This document shows, in pieces, positions 48,950-59,675 of a stretch of DNA of 64,000 nt. The notes beneath the pieces are model-generated. The model made no database searches. It was not told the DNA's origin and saw only the letters and a program-made list of their open reading frames with translations. The stretch's first letter is position 1, and the number at the start of each line of letters is the position of its first letter. Source of the stretch: Bacillota bacterium (lineage in GTDB: Bacteria; Bacillota; Clostridia; Lachnospirales; Lachnospiraceae). The translations under genes and the position numbers were made by a program. Location of the stretch: positions 1 to 64,000 of the forward strand of contig JAEYFP010000022.1 of the NCBI GenBank assembly GCA_023402845.1, in the 5' to 3' direction.

Positions 48950-50008
48950 ATGATGAATATTGCAATTTTAGGCGCGGGCGGAATCGCAAAAACGATGGCT
49001 ACAACATTGCAGCCATTAAAGGAGGCAGAGTGCTATGCAGTGGCGGCAAGGGACATGAAGCGCGCCCAGATATTTGCCGATAAATACGGGTTTAAAAAGG
49101 CTTATGGTTCCTATACGGAGATGCTGGCCGATGAGAACGTGGAACTTGTGTATATTGCGACACCGCACTCCCATCATTATGAGCACATTAAGCTGTGTCT
49201 TGAGCATGGCAAGCATGTGCTGTGTGAAAAGGCATTTACGGCAAATGCGAAGCAGGCCGAGGAGGTACTGCGCATGGCTGAGGAAAGAGGCCTGCTTCTG
49301 ACAGAAGCCATCTGGACGAGATATATGCCGATGCGCCAGACAATCGACGATATTATTAAGAGCGGCATTATCGGAAAGCCGACCTCGTTATCCGCAAACC
49401 TGGGTTATCCGCTTGAGCATGTGGAGCGGATGGTAAAGCAGGAGCTTGCCGGCGGTGCGCTGCTTGATTTAGGAGTTTATGTGCTGAACTTTGCTTCGAT
49501 GGTGTTCGGCGATGAAATAGAAAGTATTGCGGCAACCTGCATTAAGCTGGATTCCGGTGTGGATGGGCAGGAGACGATTATGCTGACCTATAAGGACGGC
49601 AGGATGGCGACGCTGTATGCGACAATGCTTGCGCAGACCGACAGGCGGGGTATGATCAACGGAACGAATGGTTATATTGAGATTGAGAATATCAATAACT
49701 ATGAATCCGTCCGTGTATATAATCTGGAACGGAAGGTAATCGCAGAATATGCCGCGCCCTGCCAGGTGACGGGTTATGAATACGAAGTGCTTTCGGCAAT
49801 GCAGGTCATTCGGGCAGGAGGGATCGAATGTCCGGAAATGCCGCATATGGAAACACTGCGCATCATGCGTTTGATGGACAGTATCCGTGCAGCATGGAAT
49901 ATCGAGTATCCATTTGAAAAAGCGCCGGTCGTACCGGAGAGTGAAGAACAAGCTCCCGAGTCTGCAGAAAAAAAAGAGGAGCCGGCGGATAAGGAAAAAG
50001 CAGAGTAA
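48950..50008 (+). CDS. Gfo/Idh/MocA-family NAD(P)-dependent oxidoreductase
   Basis: A 352-residue enzyme; ATG 48950 or 48953 both fit. A Rossmann NAD-binding motif starts it (IAILGAGGIAKTMATTL), with YIATPHSHHYEHIKLCLEHGKHVLCEKAFTANAKQAEEVL holding the EKP-type site as CEKAF. The second domain carries GGALLDLGVYVLNFASMVFG. The last 30 residues form an acidic/Lys-rich disordered tail (PESEEQAPESAEKKEEPADKEKAE) that is not part of the usual fold. The sugar or inositol substrate is unknown. Confidence 0.87.
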   Translation: MMNIAILGAGGIAKTMATTLQPLKEAECYAVAARDMKRAQIFADKYGFKKAYGSYTEMLADENVELVYIATPHSHHYEHIKLCLEHGKHVLCEKAFTANAKQAEEVLRMAEERGLLLTEAIWTRYMPMRQTIDDIIKSGIIGKPTSLSANLGYPLEHVERMVKQELAGGALLDLGVYVLNFASMVFGDEIESIAATCIKLDSGVDGQETIMLTYKDGRMATLYATMLAQTDRRGMINGTNGYIEIENINNYESVRVYNLERKVIAEYAAPCQVTGYEYEVLSAMQVIRAGGIECPEMPHMETLRIMRLMDSIRAAWNIEYPFEKAPVVPESEEQAPESAEKKEEPADKEKAE

Positions 50009-50020
50009 CACAAAAAGAAA

Positions 50021-50062
50021 AAAGAACGACTCACATGACGGTATGAGTTGTTCTTTTTCTTT
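50021..50062. terminator. Bidirectional terminator between oxidoreductase and rpsT
   Basis: AAAGAACGACTCA (50021-50033) pairs with TGAGTTGTTCTTT (50044-50056) with one wobble, followed by TTTCTTTT and preceded by an A-rich run on the other side. Confidence 0.85.
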
Positions 50063-50086
50063 TAGACATTTATTTATCTGTATAAA

Positions 50087-50350
50087 CTAAGCAATTGCGT
50101 TGACAGCCTTCGTCATACGGGATATTTTCCTTGAAGAAGTACTCTTATGATAAACGCCCTTTGATGCAGCCTTGCTGATTTCTGAAATAGCTTCGAGTAA
50201 AGCAGCATTAGCAGCTTCTTTATCGTTTGCGTCAATGGCAGCATAAACTTTTTTAATGTAAGTTTTAACCTTTGACTTGATTGCTTTGTTACGCTCAGTC
50301 TTTTTCTCAATAACAAGAATTCTCTTCTTTGCTGATTTAATATTAGCCAC
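50087..50350 (-). CDS. rpsT: 30S ribosomal protein S20
   Basis: An 87-residue basic, all-helical ribosomal protein: MANIKSAKKRILVIEKKTERNKAIKSKVKTYIKKVYAAI, then LLEAISEISKAASKGVYHKSTSSRKISRMTKAVNAI. Length and motifs are standard. The GGAGGTG site lies upstream on the minus strand. It is divergent from gpr, as in many Clostridia and Bacilli. Confidence 0.95.
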   Translation of the reverse strand: MANIKSAKKRILVIEKKTERNKAIKSKVKTYIKKVYAAIDANDKEAANAALLEAISEISKAASKGVYHKSTSSRKISRMTKAVNAIA

Positions 50351-50647
50351 GATTTACACCTCCTATTTCTATATAGTAAGAATTCGGATGTATTCCGAAC
50401 CTCATAAGTCATATTGAATCCGGACACGGACGCTTCAATATGAACATACCTTTATAGTTTAGTAGATGCATTGTTTTCTGTCAATACCTTTTTGCTGAAT
50501 TTTCAGAAGTAATATTGTACTATTTATCAATACGATTCTGAAACAGGTCTTTTAGCATACAACTGAATAAAATAATCCTTCCAGTGCATACTATAACGAG
50601 TTAAAACCGTGAAGAATGAAACAATATCAGAAAGGAAGGAACAAGCC

Positions 50648-51511
50648 GTGGGAGAATTTCGGATTAGGACCGATTTAGCGCTCGAGGCAAGGGAAAGTGT
50701 CGGTGAAAAAGCCGAGGAGGTTCGGGGCGTCGAGGTTAAGGAGGACTACGATGAGAAGACGCAGATCAAGGTGACGAGCGTAAAGATTCTGACGAAAAAC
50801 GGCGCAAAGGAGCTTGGTAAGCCGCCCGGAACTTATATCACAATGGAAGCACCGAATATGTCAGAGCCGGATGATGATTATCACCGGGAAATTTCATCGG
50901 AGCTTGCAAAGCTGATCAAGCAGATTGCACCGAAGGCGGGAGCGGACAGCTCTGTACTTGTCGTTGGACTTGGGAACAGGGAGGTGACTCCGGATGCGCT
51001 TGGGCCTCATGTAGTCGGCAATTTGCTGATTACCCGCCATATTATAAATGAATACGGAAAGGCGGCTTATACCTCGGAAAGCGTACACGCCGTCAGCGGT
51101 ATTGTACCGGGCGTCATGGCGCAGACCGGTATGGAGGCGGCGGAGATTATCAAGGGAGTGATCGAGCAGACAAATCCCTCTCTTGTAATCGTGATCGATG
51201 CGTTGGCGGCAAGAAGCACAAAACGGCTGAACCGAACGATCCAGATCACGGATACCGGTATCCATCCCGGTTCCGGTGTGGGCAATCACCGAAATGCAAT
51301 TACGGAGGAAAGTCTGGGTGTTCCGGTCATTGCGATCGGCGTTCCGACGGTAGTGGATGCAGCGACAATCGTGAACGATGCGGTTGAAAATCTCATTAAT
51401 GTCATGTCTGATTTGAATAATATGTATGTTACGCCAAAGGATATTGACGAAACAATCAAACGTCTCGGCTTCACGATATCAGAGGCCCTGAATATTGCAC
51501 TGCACACATAA
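50648..51511 (+). CDS. gpr: Spore germination protease GPR
   Basis: A 287-residue aspartic-type protease (A25) that degrades small acid-soluble spore proteins at germination. The GTG at 50648 with AAGGAAGG is preferred to the GTG at 50609. The N-terminus EFRIRTDLALEARE resembles the autoprocessing site and the SASP cleavage motif. The core VLVVGLGNREVTPDALGPHVVGNLLITRHI, VHAVSGIVPGVMAQTGMEA, VIDALAARS and IHPGSGVGNHR are diagnostic. It leads the sporulation-related block ahead of spoIIP and lepA, a conserved order. Confidence 0.95.
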   Translation: MGEFRIRTDLALEARESVGEKAEEVRGVEVKEDYDEKTQIKVTSVKILTKNGAKELGKPPGTYITMEAPNMSEPDDDYHREISSELAKLIKQIAPKAGADSSVLVVGLGNREVTPDALGPHVVGNLLITRHIINEYGKAAYTSESVHAVSGIVPGVMAQTGMEAAEIIKGVIEQTNPSLVIVIDALAARSTKRLNRTIQITDTGIHPGSGVGNHRNAITEESLGVPVIAIGVPTVVDAATIVNDAVENLINVMSDLNNMYVTPKDIDETIKRLGFTISEALNIALHT

Positions 51512-51643
51512 AATACCGATTCATTCGCATCTTATTTGAGGGGAAACACGCGGCATATCTTACAACGGACAGGCATATACTTTATAGGAGTACCTCGATG
51601 CGCACTGAAATGGAACAGCGGGTGCTGATGGGAGGGATATGCG

Positions 51644-52879
51644 GTGAGATGGCGTCGAAAGCAAAAATACAAAATCGCGGGATATGTCGCCGGTGCTCTT
51701 TTCGCCGTATGCCTGGGCAGACTTTATTTTTTATATCGTTCCTCGGTACAGATTAAAGAGGAGATAGCGTTGAACGCATATATTTCTGATAGATTGCAGG
51801 GGCAGATATTGAAAACATATCTGCCTTCTTTAAGTTATGCAGTGGAAAGCGGCTCCGAGGAAGCTGATTTTATGGAACGCGTACTTGTTGACAATATTCC
51901 CCTCATGCGCTATATCAAAACACAGGCCGCCTATGAGACAGAAATAGAAGACACCGAAACATATTACAGGATATTGGAAGATGAGGCGGATGACGAAAAC
52001 GGGAATACAGCACTGTGGGATGCGCTGCTAAATGAAAACGAAGCCGCAGCGGAAAAGGCACCTGCCCAAGCAGAGAGCCAATCTGCGGATGCGATACCGG
52101 CCGAGGCAAGTGAGGTAAGTCTGGAAGATCTAAAGGATTACAGCACGCTTGTCAAGGAATTTTATGCGATTGATAAATCGACTTACATCGGTGCTGATCA
52201 GTTAAATGTGGAAAAACTGATGGAAACGGATGTTTCTCTGCCAATCGAAGATGGCAAGGAGCGGGGAAGCATTTTAGTTTATCATACGCATTCCCAGGAG
52301 GCGTATATTAACAGTGTGGAGGGTGATCTTTCCACGACGGTAGTCGGTGTGGGCGAGCGACTGAGTGAACTGCTGCGCGGCTATGGTTATACCGTTATTC
52401 ACGATACGGGTGTGTATGATCTAAAAAGGGATTACGCTTATGCGCGGGCAGGCGAGGCACTGGAGCAGATTCTTGAGGTGCATCCGGAAATAGAAGTAAT
52501 CATTGATGTACATAGGGATGGTATTAACGATGATCAAAAACTTGTTACTGAGATAGAAGGCAAGCAGATGGCGCAGTTTATGTTTTTTAACGGCCTGAGC
52601 AGGTCAACGACGCTTGGTGATATTACCGACCTTCCGAATGAATATATTAATGAGAATCTTGCTCTTACTTTTCAACTGCAGCTGAAGGCACGTGAATATT
52701 ATCCGAATCTCACAAGAAGAATTTATTTGAAGAACATGCGTTATAACCTGCATTATCGCCCAAAGAGCCTTCTTGTTGAGGTCGGTGCCCAGACTAATAC
52801 GCTTGAGGAGGCTCTTGCCTCTATGGAACCACTTGCCAGAATACTGGATATGGTTCTCACCCCGACGGAGGATGAGTAG
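51644..52879 (+). CDS. spoIIP: Stage II sporulation protein P
   Basis: A 411-residue membrane-anchored peptidoglycan hydrolase that works with SpoIID and SpoIIM in engulfment. GTG 51644 has GGAGGG seven bases upstream. An N-terminal membrane helix (IAGYVAGALFAVCLGRLYFLY) and a long variable linker lead to the amidase domain: ILVYHTHSQEAY with the metal His, VVGVGERLSELLRGYGYTVIHDTGVYD, VIIDVHRDGIND and LLVEVGAQTNTLEEA with the conserved Glu. Confidence 0.94.
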   Translation: MRWRRKQKYKIAGYVAGALFAVCLGRLYFLYRSSVQIKEEIALNAYISDRLQGQILKTYLPSLSYAVESGSEEADFMERVLVDNIPLMRYIKTQAAYETEIEDTETYYRILEDEADDENGNTALWDALLNENEAAAEKAPAQAESQSADAIPAEASEVSLEDLKDYSTLVKEFYAIDKSTYIGADQLNVEKLMETDVSLPIEDGKERGSILVYHTHSQEAYINSVEGDLSTTVVGVGERLSELLRGYGYTVIHDTGVYDLKRDYAYARAGEALEQILEVHPEIEVIIDVHRDGINDDQKLVTEIEGKQMAQFMFFNGLSRSTTLGDITDLPNEYINENLALTFQLQLKAREYYPNLTRRIYLKNMRYNLHYRPKSLLVEVGAQTNTLEEALASMEPLARILDMVLTPTEDE

Positions 52880-52980
52880 GCGGGGAGTCCGGTTTTTGTT
52901 TTCATGAACCGCTTGCAATATTTGACCCGTACATTTATACTATACAAGTGAATAAAAATCTCTTTATTGAGGTGAATTAG

Positions 52981-54789
52981 ATGGATCAGAGTAAAATTAG
53001 AAATTTTAGTATTATTGCACATATTGACCATGGAAAATCCACGCTGGCGGACCGGATTATAGAGCGGACGGGACTTTTGACGAGCCGCGAGATGCAGGCC
53101 CAGATATTGGATAACATGGATTTGGAAAGGGAACGGGGAATCACGATCAAATCTCAGGCTGTCCGCACGATTTATAAGGCGAAGGACGGAGAAGAATATA
53201 TATTCAATCTGATCGATACGCCGGGTCATGTCGATTTTAATTATGAAGTCAGCAGAAGTCTTGCAGCCTGTGACGGGGCGATTCTGGTCGTCGATGCAGC
53301 TCAGGGGATTGAAGCGCAGACGCTTGCCAATGTCTATCTGGCACTCGATCATAATCTTGATGTGTTTCCGGTTATCAATAAGATCGATCTGCCGAGCGCG
53401 GAGCCGGAACGCGTAGTGGAAGAAATCGAAGATATCATCGGTCTTGAAGCGCAGGATGCACCGCGGATCTCGGCTAAGAACGGGATCGGTATCGAGGATG
53501 TGCTGGAGCAGGTTGTTTTAAAAATACCGGCCCCGAAAGGTGACCCGAATGCGCCCTTGAAAGCATTAATTTTTGATTCTGTTTACGATGCCTATAAGGG
53601 TGTTATTATTTTTTGCCGAGTTATGGAAGGCAGGGTCACAAAAGGTACGCCGATTAAATTGATGGCGACAGGCGCAAAAGAAGAGGTGGTAGAGGTCGGC
53701 TATTTTGGAGCGGGACAATTTATTCCGTGCGACGAGCTTTTGGCGGGCATGGTCGGCTATATCACCGCCGGTATTAAAAATGTCCGCGATACGGCGGTCG
53801 GCGATACGGTGACAAACGCAGAACATCCGTGTACCGAGGCATTGCCGGGTTATAAAAAAGTGTTGTCAATGGTTTATTGCGGCATGTATCCGGCGGACGG
53901 CGCAAAATATCCGGATTTGCGGGATGCGCTTGAGAAACTGCAGTTAAATGATGCTTCTCTGAATTATGAGCCCGAGACATCTGTCGCTTTAGGCTTTGGA
54001 TATCGCTGCGGTTTTTTAGGGCTGCTGCATCTGGAGGTGATTCAGGAACGGTTGGAGCGGGAATATCATCTTGATCTTGTGACGACGGCACCGAGTGTTA
54101 TCTATAAAGTGCACAAGACAAACGGAGATGTGATAGATCTGACCAACCCGACAAATCTGCCCGACCCTTCGGAAATTGATTATATGGAGGAACCGATTGT
54201 CAGTGCGGAAATTATGGTCACGACAGATTTTTTAGGTTCGATCATGGAACTGTGCCAGGAGCGCAGAGGACGTTATCTGGGTATGGAGTATATGGAAGAA
54301 AAAAGGGCGTTGTTAAAATATGAGTTGCCGCTCAATGAAATTATTTATGATTTTTTTGATGCGCTGAAATCCCGTTCGCGGGGTTATGCGTCATTCGACT
54401 ATGATATCAAGGGCTATGAGCGTTCGGAACTTGTGAAGTTGGACATCCTTATCAACCGCGAAGAGGTTGATGCACTTTCGTTTATTGTGCACGCAGAAAG
54501 CGCTTATGAACGAGGCAGAAAAATGTGCGAAAAGCTTAAGGATGAAATTCCGCGGCATTTGTTTGAAATTCCGATCCAGGCGGCAATCGGCAGCAAAATC
54601 ATAGCGAGGGAGACGGTAAAGGCAATGCGCAAGGACGTCCTTGCGAAATGCTATGGCGGCGATATCACGAGGAAACGCAAGCTGCTTGAGAAGCAGAAGG
54701 AAGGAAAGAAGCGGATGCGCCAGATTGGTAATGTAGAGATTCCGCAGAAAGCATTTATGAGTGTTCTAAAACTCGATGATAAGAAATAA
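52981..54789 (+). CDS. lepA: Elongation factor 4
   Basis: A 602-residue ribosome-associated GTPase. G-motifs are [37 protein letters not shown] and SAKNGIGI. Elongation factor domains II and III and the LepA-specific C-terminal domain ([40 protein letters not shown], here beginning YGGDIT) follow. It is the normal length and is coupled to hemW, whose upstream region overlaps its end. Confidence 0.97.
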   Translation: [602 protein letters not shown]

Positions 54790-54826
54790 AGATAGTTGTT
54801 ACAGCGTAACAAGAAGGGAATGGGAC

Positions 54827-55975
54827 ATGGAAGCTGGGAAAAATCCACTTGGACTTTATGTGCACATTCCCTTTTGTGTGCAGAAATGTCATTATTGTGA
54901 CTTTTTATCATTTCCCTGCGATATCAAAATGCAGGAAGCATATGTGGATGCTTTATGCAGGGAGATCGACGGGTTATTTGAAAAATACACGCTGCATTAT
55001 TTCGTACCTACCATCTATTTCGGAGGCGGTACACCAAGTCTTCTTTCTCCGGAATTAATAAAAATAATATTACGTAAGCTCAAATCTGTTTTTTCTGTCA
55101 CTGCGGATGCGGAAATCACTTTAGAAGCCAATCCGGGCACACTCAGCAGAGAAAAGCTGACGGCATACCGCGCTATGGGCATCAATCGTCTGAGCATCGG
55201 GCTTCAGTCAGCGGATGCCGAGGAGCTTAAGATTCTCGGCAGGATTCATACATGGGAACTGTTTCAGGAAAACTATGAGGCTGCAAGAAGGGCGGGGTTT
55301 GGTAACATCAATGTAGATGTGATGACGGCGCTCCCCGGCCAGACAAAGGAGAAGCTTTCGTGTACCCTTGAAAAAGTGCTCGCTTTAAATCCGGAGCATA
55401 TCTCCGCATACAGCTTGATTCTTGAGGAGGGCACCCCCTTTTATGAAACATACGGTGCTGACAGCGCCTGTCTGGGCCTGCCGGATGAGGAAGAGGAACG
55501 CAAGCTCTACTATCTGACCAGGGACACGCTTGTAAAAAACGGCTATTTTCATTATGAAATTTCCAATTTTGCCAAACCGGGCTATGAAAGCCGGCATAAC
55601 AGTGCCTATTGGACGAGACAAGATTATATAGGACTTGGGCTTGGAGCATCTTCGCTGCTTGATAACGTGCGCTGCCGGAATCAGGAAGATCTGTCGGGTT
55701 ATATTGAAAATCCCTGTAAAACAAGTGAACGGTTTTTGCTTGAAAAAACGGCGCAGATGGAGGAATTTATGTTTCTCGGACTGCGCCTTCTGTGCGGTGT
55801 TGATCAGGATAAATTCAACAAGACATTTTTGGTGCCGTTGACAGAGGTGTATGGTGGTACACTGCATAAGCTGATGAGGGAAGGACTTCTTTGTGAAAAA
55901 GATGGACGTATTGCATTGACCGATCAGGGAATCGACTATGGAAATTATGTTTTTTCCGCGTTTTTACTCGAATAA
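54827..55975 (+). CDS. hemW: HemW-like radical SAM heme chaperone
   Basis: A 382-residue radical SAM protein formerly annotated as coproporphyrinogen oxidase HemN. The ATG at 54827 (GAAGGGA upstream) is preferred to 54776. The iron-sulfur motif is HIPFCVQKCHYCDF (CxxxCxxC), followed by YFGGGTPSLLSPE, LEANPGTL, INRLSIGLQSADAEELKILGRIH and the HemW C-terminal region. The true HemN motif, with an extra Cys before CDF (CxxxCxxCxC), is absent, which supports HemW. Order lepA-hemW is conserved in Firmicutes. Confidence 0.93.
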   Translation: MEAGKNPLGLYVHIPFCVQKCHYCDFLSFPCDIKMQEAYVDALCREIDGLFEKYTLHYFVPTIYFGGGTPSLLSPELIKIILRKLKSVFSVTADAEITLEANPGTLSREKLTAYRAMGINRLSIGLQSADAEELKILGRIHTWELFQENYEAARRAGFGNINVDVMTALPGQTKEKLSCTLEKVLALNPEHISAYSLILEEGTPFYETYGADSACLGLPDEEEERKLYYLTRDTLVKNGYFHYEISNFAKPGYESRHNSAYWTRQDYIGLGLGASSLLDNVRCRNQEDLSGYIENPCKTSERFLLEKTAQMEEFMFLGLRLLCGVDQDKFNKTFLVPLTEVYGGTLHKLMREGLLCEKDGRIALTDQGIDYGNYVFSAFLLE

Positions 55976-56145
55976 GGGGATAGTCAACAAAAAAATCCAA
56001 TATAATCCAAAAAAATGTCGATAAAACGATGAAAATTATTGTTATTTAACTAAATTTTCCGTATACTATACATAGTTGGTAATATGTGATAACCCAAACG
56101 GCTTCCGTTAAGCAGTTTCAGGCGGGAGAGAAGGGAAGGACAGAG

Positions 56146-59100
56146 ATGCATAAGTTCAGCGAGGATTTATTTTGGAATGCGATCGATTTGAATGAGACAA
56201 TCATATTTGAATACGATATTCGGGAAGATGTGGTTGGATTTTCTGAGAACTTAAAAAAATATGTTCCGATGCCATTTCATATTTCCGCGTTTACCGAAAG
56301 AATTGATACTCATGGAAAAATTCATCAAAAGGATATCAAAAAGGCAATTGCATTTTTTACTTCACCGAAGGATGCGGACAAAGTAAGAATGGAATATATT
56401 CGTTTTCTTGATTTCAACGGGGATTTTCGCTGGTATCAAATCAAGGGAAGAATGGAAACGGCAAAAGACGGCACGCCGGTACTGTTATACGGTACGATGG
56501 CATATATTGATGATGAGACAAAGCAGCATCATGAAGAACAGGCTAAGACAAAAGATGAGCTGACCCGTCTGCTGACAAAAGAAGCGATGTTTCAAAGCAT
56601 CGAGGAATATCTCAAAACGATTCCGAAGGATGTCATTCCGGATTTACTTGTCATTGATATTGACGATTTCATGGAGTGGCGCGAGATGTATGGCAGTATC
56701 AAGAGCGAAGGAGTCCTTGTGGAAATTTCCCGGATTTTAAAGCGTGCTTTCCGGGGGTCGGATCTGATCGGCAGAGTCGGAGAAGATCGGTTTGCGGTTT
56801 TCATGAAAGGAGTACATACGGGAAATGTGCTGCTGGAGCGGGCTTCTTATGTACGCCAGACTGTCAAGGAGGTTTGGCGTGATTTTGAGAACAGCGGGGG
56901 CGTGACTGTCAGCATCGGTATTTCTGTGATGCATGCGGAGGAAGTCACGGTGGATAAGCTGTATGCACGTGCACTGGCGGCGCTGGATGATGCCAAGGAA
57001 TCCGGAAGAGACACGTATGTGCTGTATACGAGTGAAATGGAGCGGATGGATACTTCGATTAATCCCATCTTATCCACAAAAGAAATGGAACTGATTCGTA
57101 ATATCCTTGATCCGATGTGCACATGGGCTTATGCGGTGGATGATCATTACCAGATTCTTTACCAGAATGAAGCACTCAAAAAACAGCAGAAAAATGGAAC
57201 CAGCGAACTTTGCTACATACGGAATAAAGGCTACAGTGAGCCATGTCCGGATTGCCCGCTGCGTCTGATCGATGAAAAGACGGATTCGTTGGATTCGAGC
57301 GTTTATTCGGCTGACCTGCGTACGAGTGTGCCTGTCCGTACGACTAAAATTGTAATGCGGAACGGCAAAAATATTTATCTGATTGCTTCGGTCAAGGAAA
57401 ATATTGAAACTCAGATCCAAGAGGTAAACGAGAGCGGGAAGCGGGTGCAGGATGCCCTTTATGCGATGCAGGATATTGTATGGGATGTCAATATTTCCAA
57501 AAATATGTGTGTTCGCATGAAGGAAAAGAATATCAAGAGCGTGATGGATCTGCGTATCGAAAACTGGAAGCGGCTCAGGGAATATTATGCCGAGTACGTT
57601 GTCTGTGCGGAAGATCGGAACACGTTTTTTGAGGCGACTGATCCGAAGTATTTAAAGCAGGCCATCCGCGCGGGAAGATCAATTCTTTACAGGGAGGTGC
57701 GGCTGAAAAACATTCAGGATGAATATGAATGGTACGGAATCTATTCTGTTTTCTTAAATCAGATTAATAATAAGATGCAGGAGAAAGCGGAGGCCGGACT
57801 GCCCGGCAGAGGCGAAAGAGATGATTTCCGTGTCATGATTATATGTCTGAACGTCAATGATTATAAACGCCGCAGCCTGGAAGATGCCGAGACAAAGATT
57901 AAATATGAGATTATGAAACAGAAGAGCACGATCTTAAAGGAAATGGCACTCAATTATGAGCGTCATGAGAATGTCAACGAGATGATCGGAATTCTTGTCT
58001 ACGAGTATCAGGTTGCGGATGCGGGTTATTATCTTTGTTCAATGTTTGACGAAGTATTTTTGGTAGATAAAAAGGATTTGGCAAATGAATGGTCCTTACT
58101 CGACAGTCTGCGCTGCCATCCGGATGATCAGGAGAATTTCGACCTGTTCAAGGAGGCGGTCAAGACGACTGCGCAGACTCAGAAAACGACGGTGCGGTTA
58201 TACAATAAATACCAGGTTCCCATTTGGTATACGGTTACCATCCAAACGCTGCACGGGCTGAACAACATGCCGGTCCGCTATTTAGGGACACTGCAGAATG
58301 TCAATACGGAGATGGAAATTAAAGCCGAGATGGAATATCGTGCAGAGTATGATTCCCTCACCGGTCTGTATAACAGCGATACGTTTTATTTGAAAGCGAA
58401 GGAGCTGCTGCACTTAAAGCCGGAAAAGCAGTTTGCCGTCATATCGATCGACATCGATAAATTTCGGCTGATCAATGACCGGTATGGCATCGAGATTGGC
58501 AACAGGTGTCTCGCGATACTTGGAAAGGCAATCCGTGAAATTGCGCCGGAGGAAAGTTTTGCGAAGCGTTATCAGGGAGATGTGTTCAGTGTATTAATCA
58601 GTTACCGGACCGAACAGGATCTGATTAATTACATGTCGATGCTTTCTGCAAAGCTGCGGGATCATGATTCAATGCCTGCGAGCATTTCGCTTGTATATGG
58701 CATTTATAAGGTAATCGACAGAGAATTGCCGGTCCGCCTGATGTGTGACAGGGCAAGGCTTGTTAAAAAGCAGGTAAAGGGCAGTACCCTGACCAATTAT
58801 GCGGTATATGATGACATCATCCAGTTGAAATTCAGGGAACAGGCGGAAATTGAGGAAGAAATGCAAAAGGCCTTGCAGAATCGGGAGTTCGTCATGTTCC
58901 TGCAGCCGCAGATTCAGGTGAAAAATCGCAGGGTCTATGGGGCGGAAGCATTAGTGCGCTGGAAACATCCGACGAGGGGTCTGCTTGTTCCGGCACAGTT
59001 CCTGCCGTTGTTTGAGAGTAATGGCTTTATCACACGGCTGGATGTATATATATGGGAGGAGGCCTGCCGATATCTTGCCGAGTTGATCCGGCGTGATGCC

Positions 59101-59604
59101 ACTATTCCGATTTCGATCAATATTTCCAGAGTTCATGTCGGCAATACGGATCTGCCGGATATCCTGGAAGGCCTCGTGGAAAAATATCAGGTACCTCCAT
59201 ATCTTTTGGAGCTGGAGATCACAGAAAATCTATTTATGGATGATGTAACGCAGCTATTTATGCAAATGTCAGAATTAAAAAAGCGCGGTTTTAAGATCCT
59301 GATGGATGATTTCGGTTCCGGTTATTCGTCGCTGAATATGCTCAGAAATGCGCCGGTTGATACGTTAAAGATTGACAGGTTCTTTTTAGACGAAATTATG
59401 TCAACCGAACGCGGGAAGATTATTGTCGAAGCGTCTGTCCGCATGGCAAAGCAGCTCGGCCTGCTGACCGTTGCGGAGGGTGTGGAAACGATTGAGCAGC
59501 TGGGTTTTTTAGAGGGCATCGGCTGCGATATTGCACAGGGTTTTTACTTTTCAAAGCCTGTCCCCATAGAGCAGTTTGAAATCTTCTTAGCCGAAAATAA
59601 ATAG
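56146..59604 (+). CDS. PAS-GGDEF-PAS-GGDEF-EAL c-di-GMP phosphodiesterase
   Basis: A 1,152-residue cytoplasmic protein; ATG 56146 has GGAAGGA, while GTG 56086 would add 20 unlikely residues. Approximate layout: PAS-like 20-125; GGDEF 136-290, degenerated to RVGEDRF; PAS with cysteines CYIRNKGYSEPCPDCPLRLI at 325-420; central region with PAS-like segments 440-720; second GGDEF 735-890, degenerated to RYQGDVF; EAL 905-1152 with EALVRWKHP, MDDFGSGYSSLNML, LTVAEGVET and QGFYFSKP, all intact. The output is therefore likely c-di-GMP breakdown, with degenerate GGDEFs possibly binding GTP as regulators. It precedes sigK by 71 bases. Confidence 0.9.
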   Translation: MHKFSEDLFWNAIDLNETIIFEYDIREDVVGFSENLKKYVPMPFHISAFTERIDTHGKIHQKDIKKAIAFFTSPKDADKVRMEYIRFLDFNGDFRWYQIKGRMETAKDGTPVLLYGTMAYIDDETKQHHEEQAKTKDELTRLLTKEAMFQSIEEYLKTIPKDVIPDLLVIDIDDFMEWREMYGSIKSEGVLVEISRILKRAFRGSDLIGRVGEDRFAVFMKGVHTGNVLLERASYVRQTVKEVWRDFENSGGVTVSIGISVMHAEEVTVDKLYARALAALDDAKESGRDTYVLYTSEMERMDTSINPILSTKEMELIRNILDPMCTWAYAVDDHYQILYQNEALKKQQKNGTSELCYIRNKGYSEPCPDCPLRLIDEKTDSLDSSVYSADLRTSVPVRTTKIVMRNGKNIYLIASVKENIETQIQEVNESGKRVQDALYAMQDIVWDVNISKNMCVRMKEKNIKSVMDLRIENWKRLREYYAEYVVCAEDRNTFFEATDPKYLKQAIRAGRSILYREVRLKNIQDEYEWYGIYSVFLNQINNKMQEKAEAGLPGRGERDDFRVMIICLNVNDYKRRSLEDAETKIKYEIMKQKSTILKEMALNYERHENVNEMIGILVYEYQVADAGYYLCSMFDEVFLVDKKDLANEWSLLDSLRCHPDDQENFDLFKEAVKTTAQTQKTTVRLYNKYQVPIWYTVTIQTLHGLNNMPVRYLGTLQNVNTEMEIKAEMEYRAEYDSLTGLYNSDTFYLKAKELLHLKPEKQFAVISIDIDKFRLINDRYGIEIGNRCLAILGKAIREIAPEESFAKRYQGDVFSVLISYRTEQDLINYMSMLSAKLRDHDSMPASISLVYGIYKVIDRELPVRLMCDRARLVKKQVKGSTLTNYAVYDDIIQLKFREQAEIEEEMQKALQNREFVMFLQPQIQVKNRRVYGAEALVRWKHPTRGLLVPAQFLPLFESNGFITRLDVYIWEEACRYLAELIRRDATIPISINISRVHVGNTDLPDILEGLVEKYQVPPYLLELEITENLFMDDVTQLFMQMSELKKRGFKILMDDFGSGYSSLNMLRNAPVDTLKIDRFFLDEIMSTERGKIIVEASVRMAKQLGLLTVAEGVETIEQLGFLEGIGCDIAQGFYFSKPVPIEQFEIFLAENK

Positions 59605-59675
59605 GAAAGGCACTTCAAATTGTCCGATTTCATAGAATGTAATAAGTATTCATGAACCGGCTTTGAGGTGCTCTG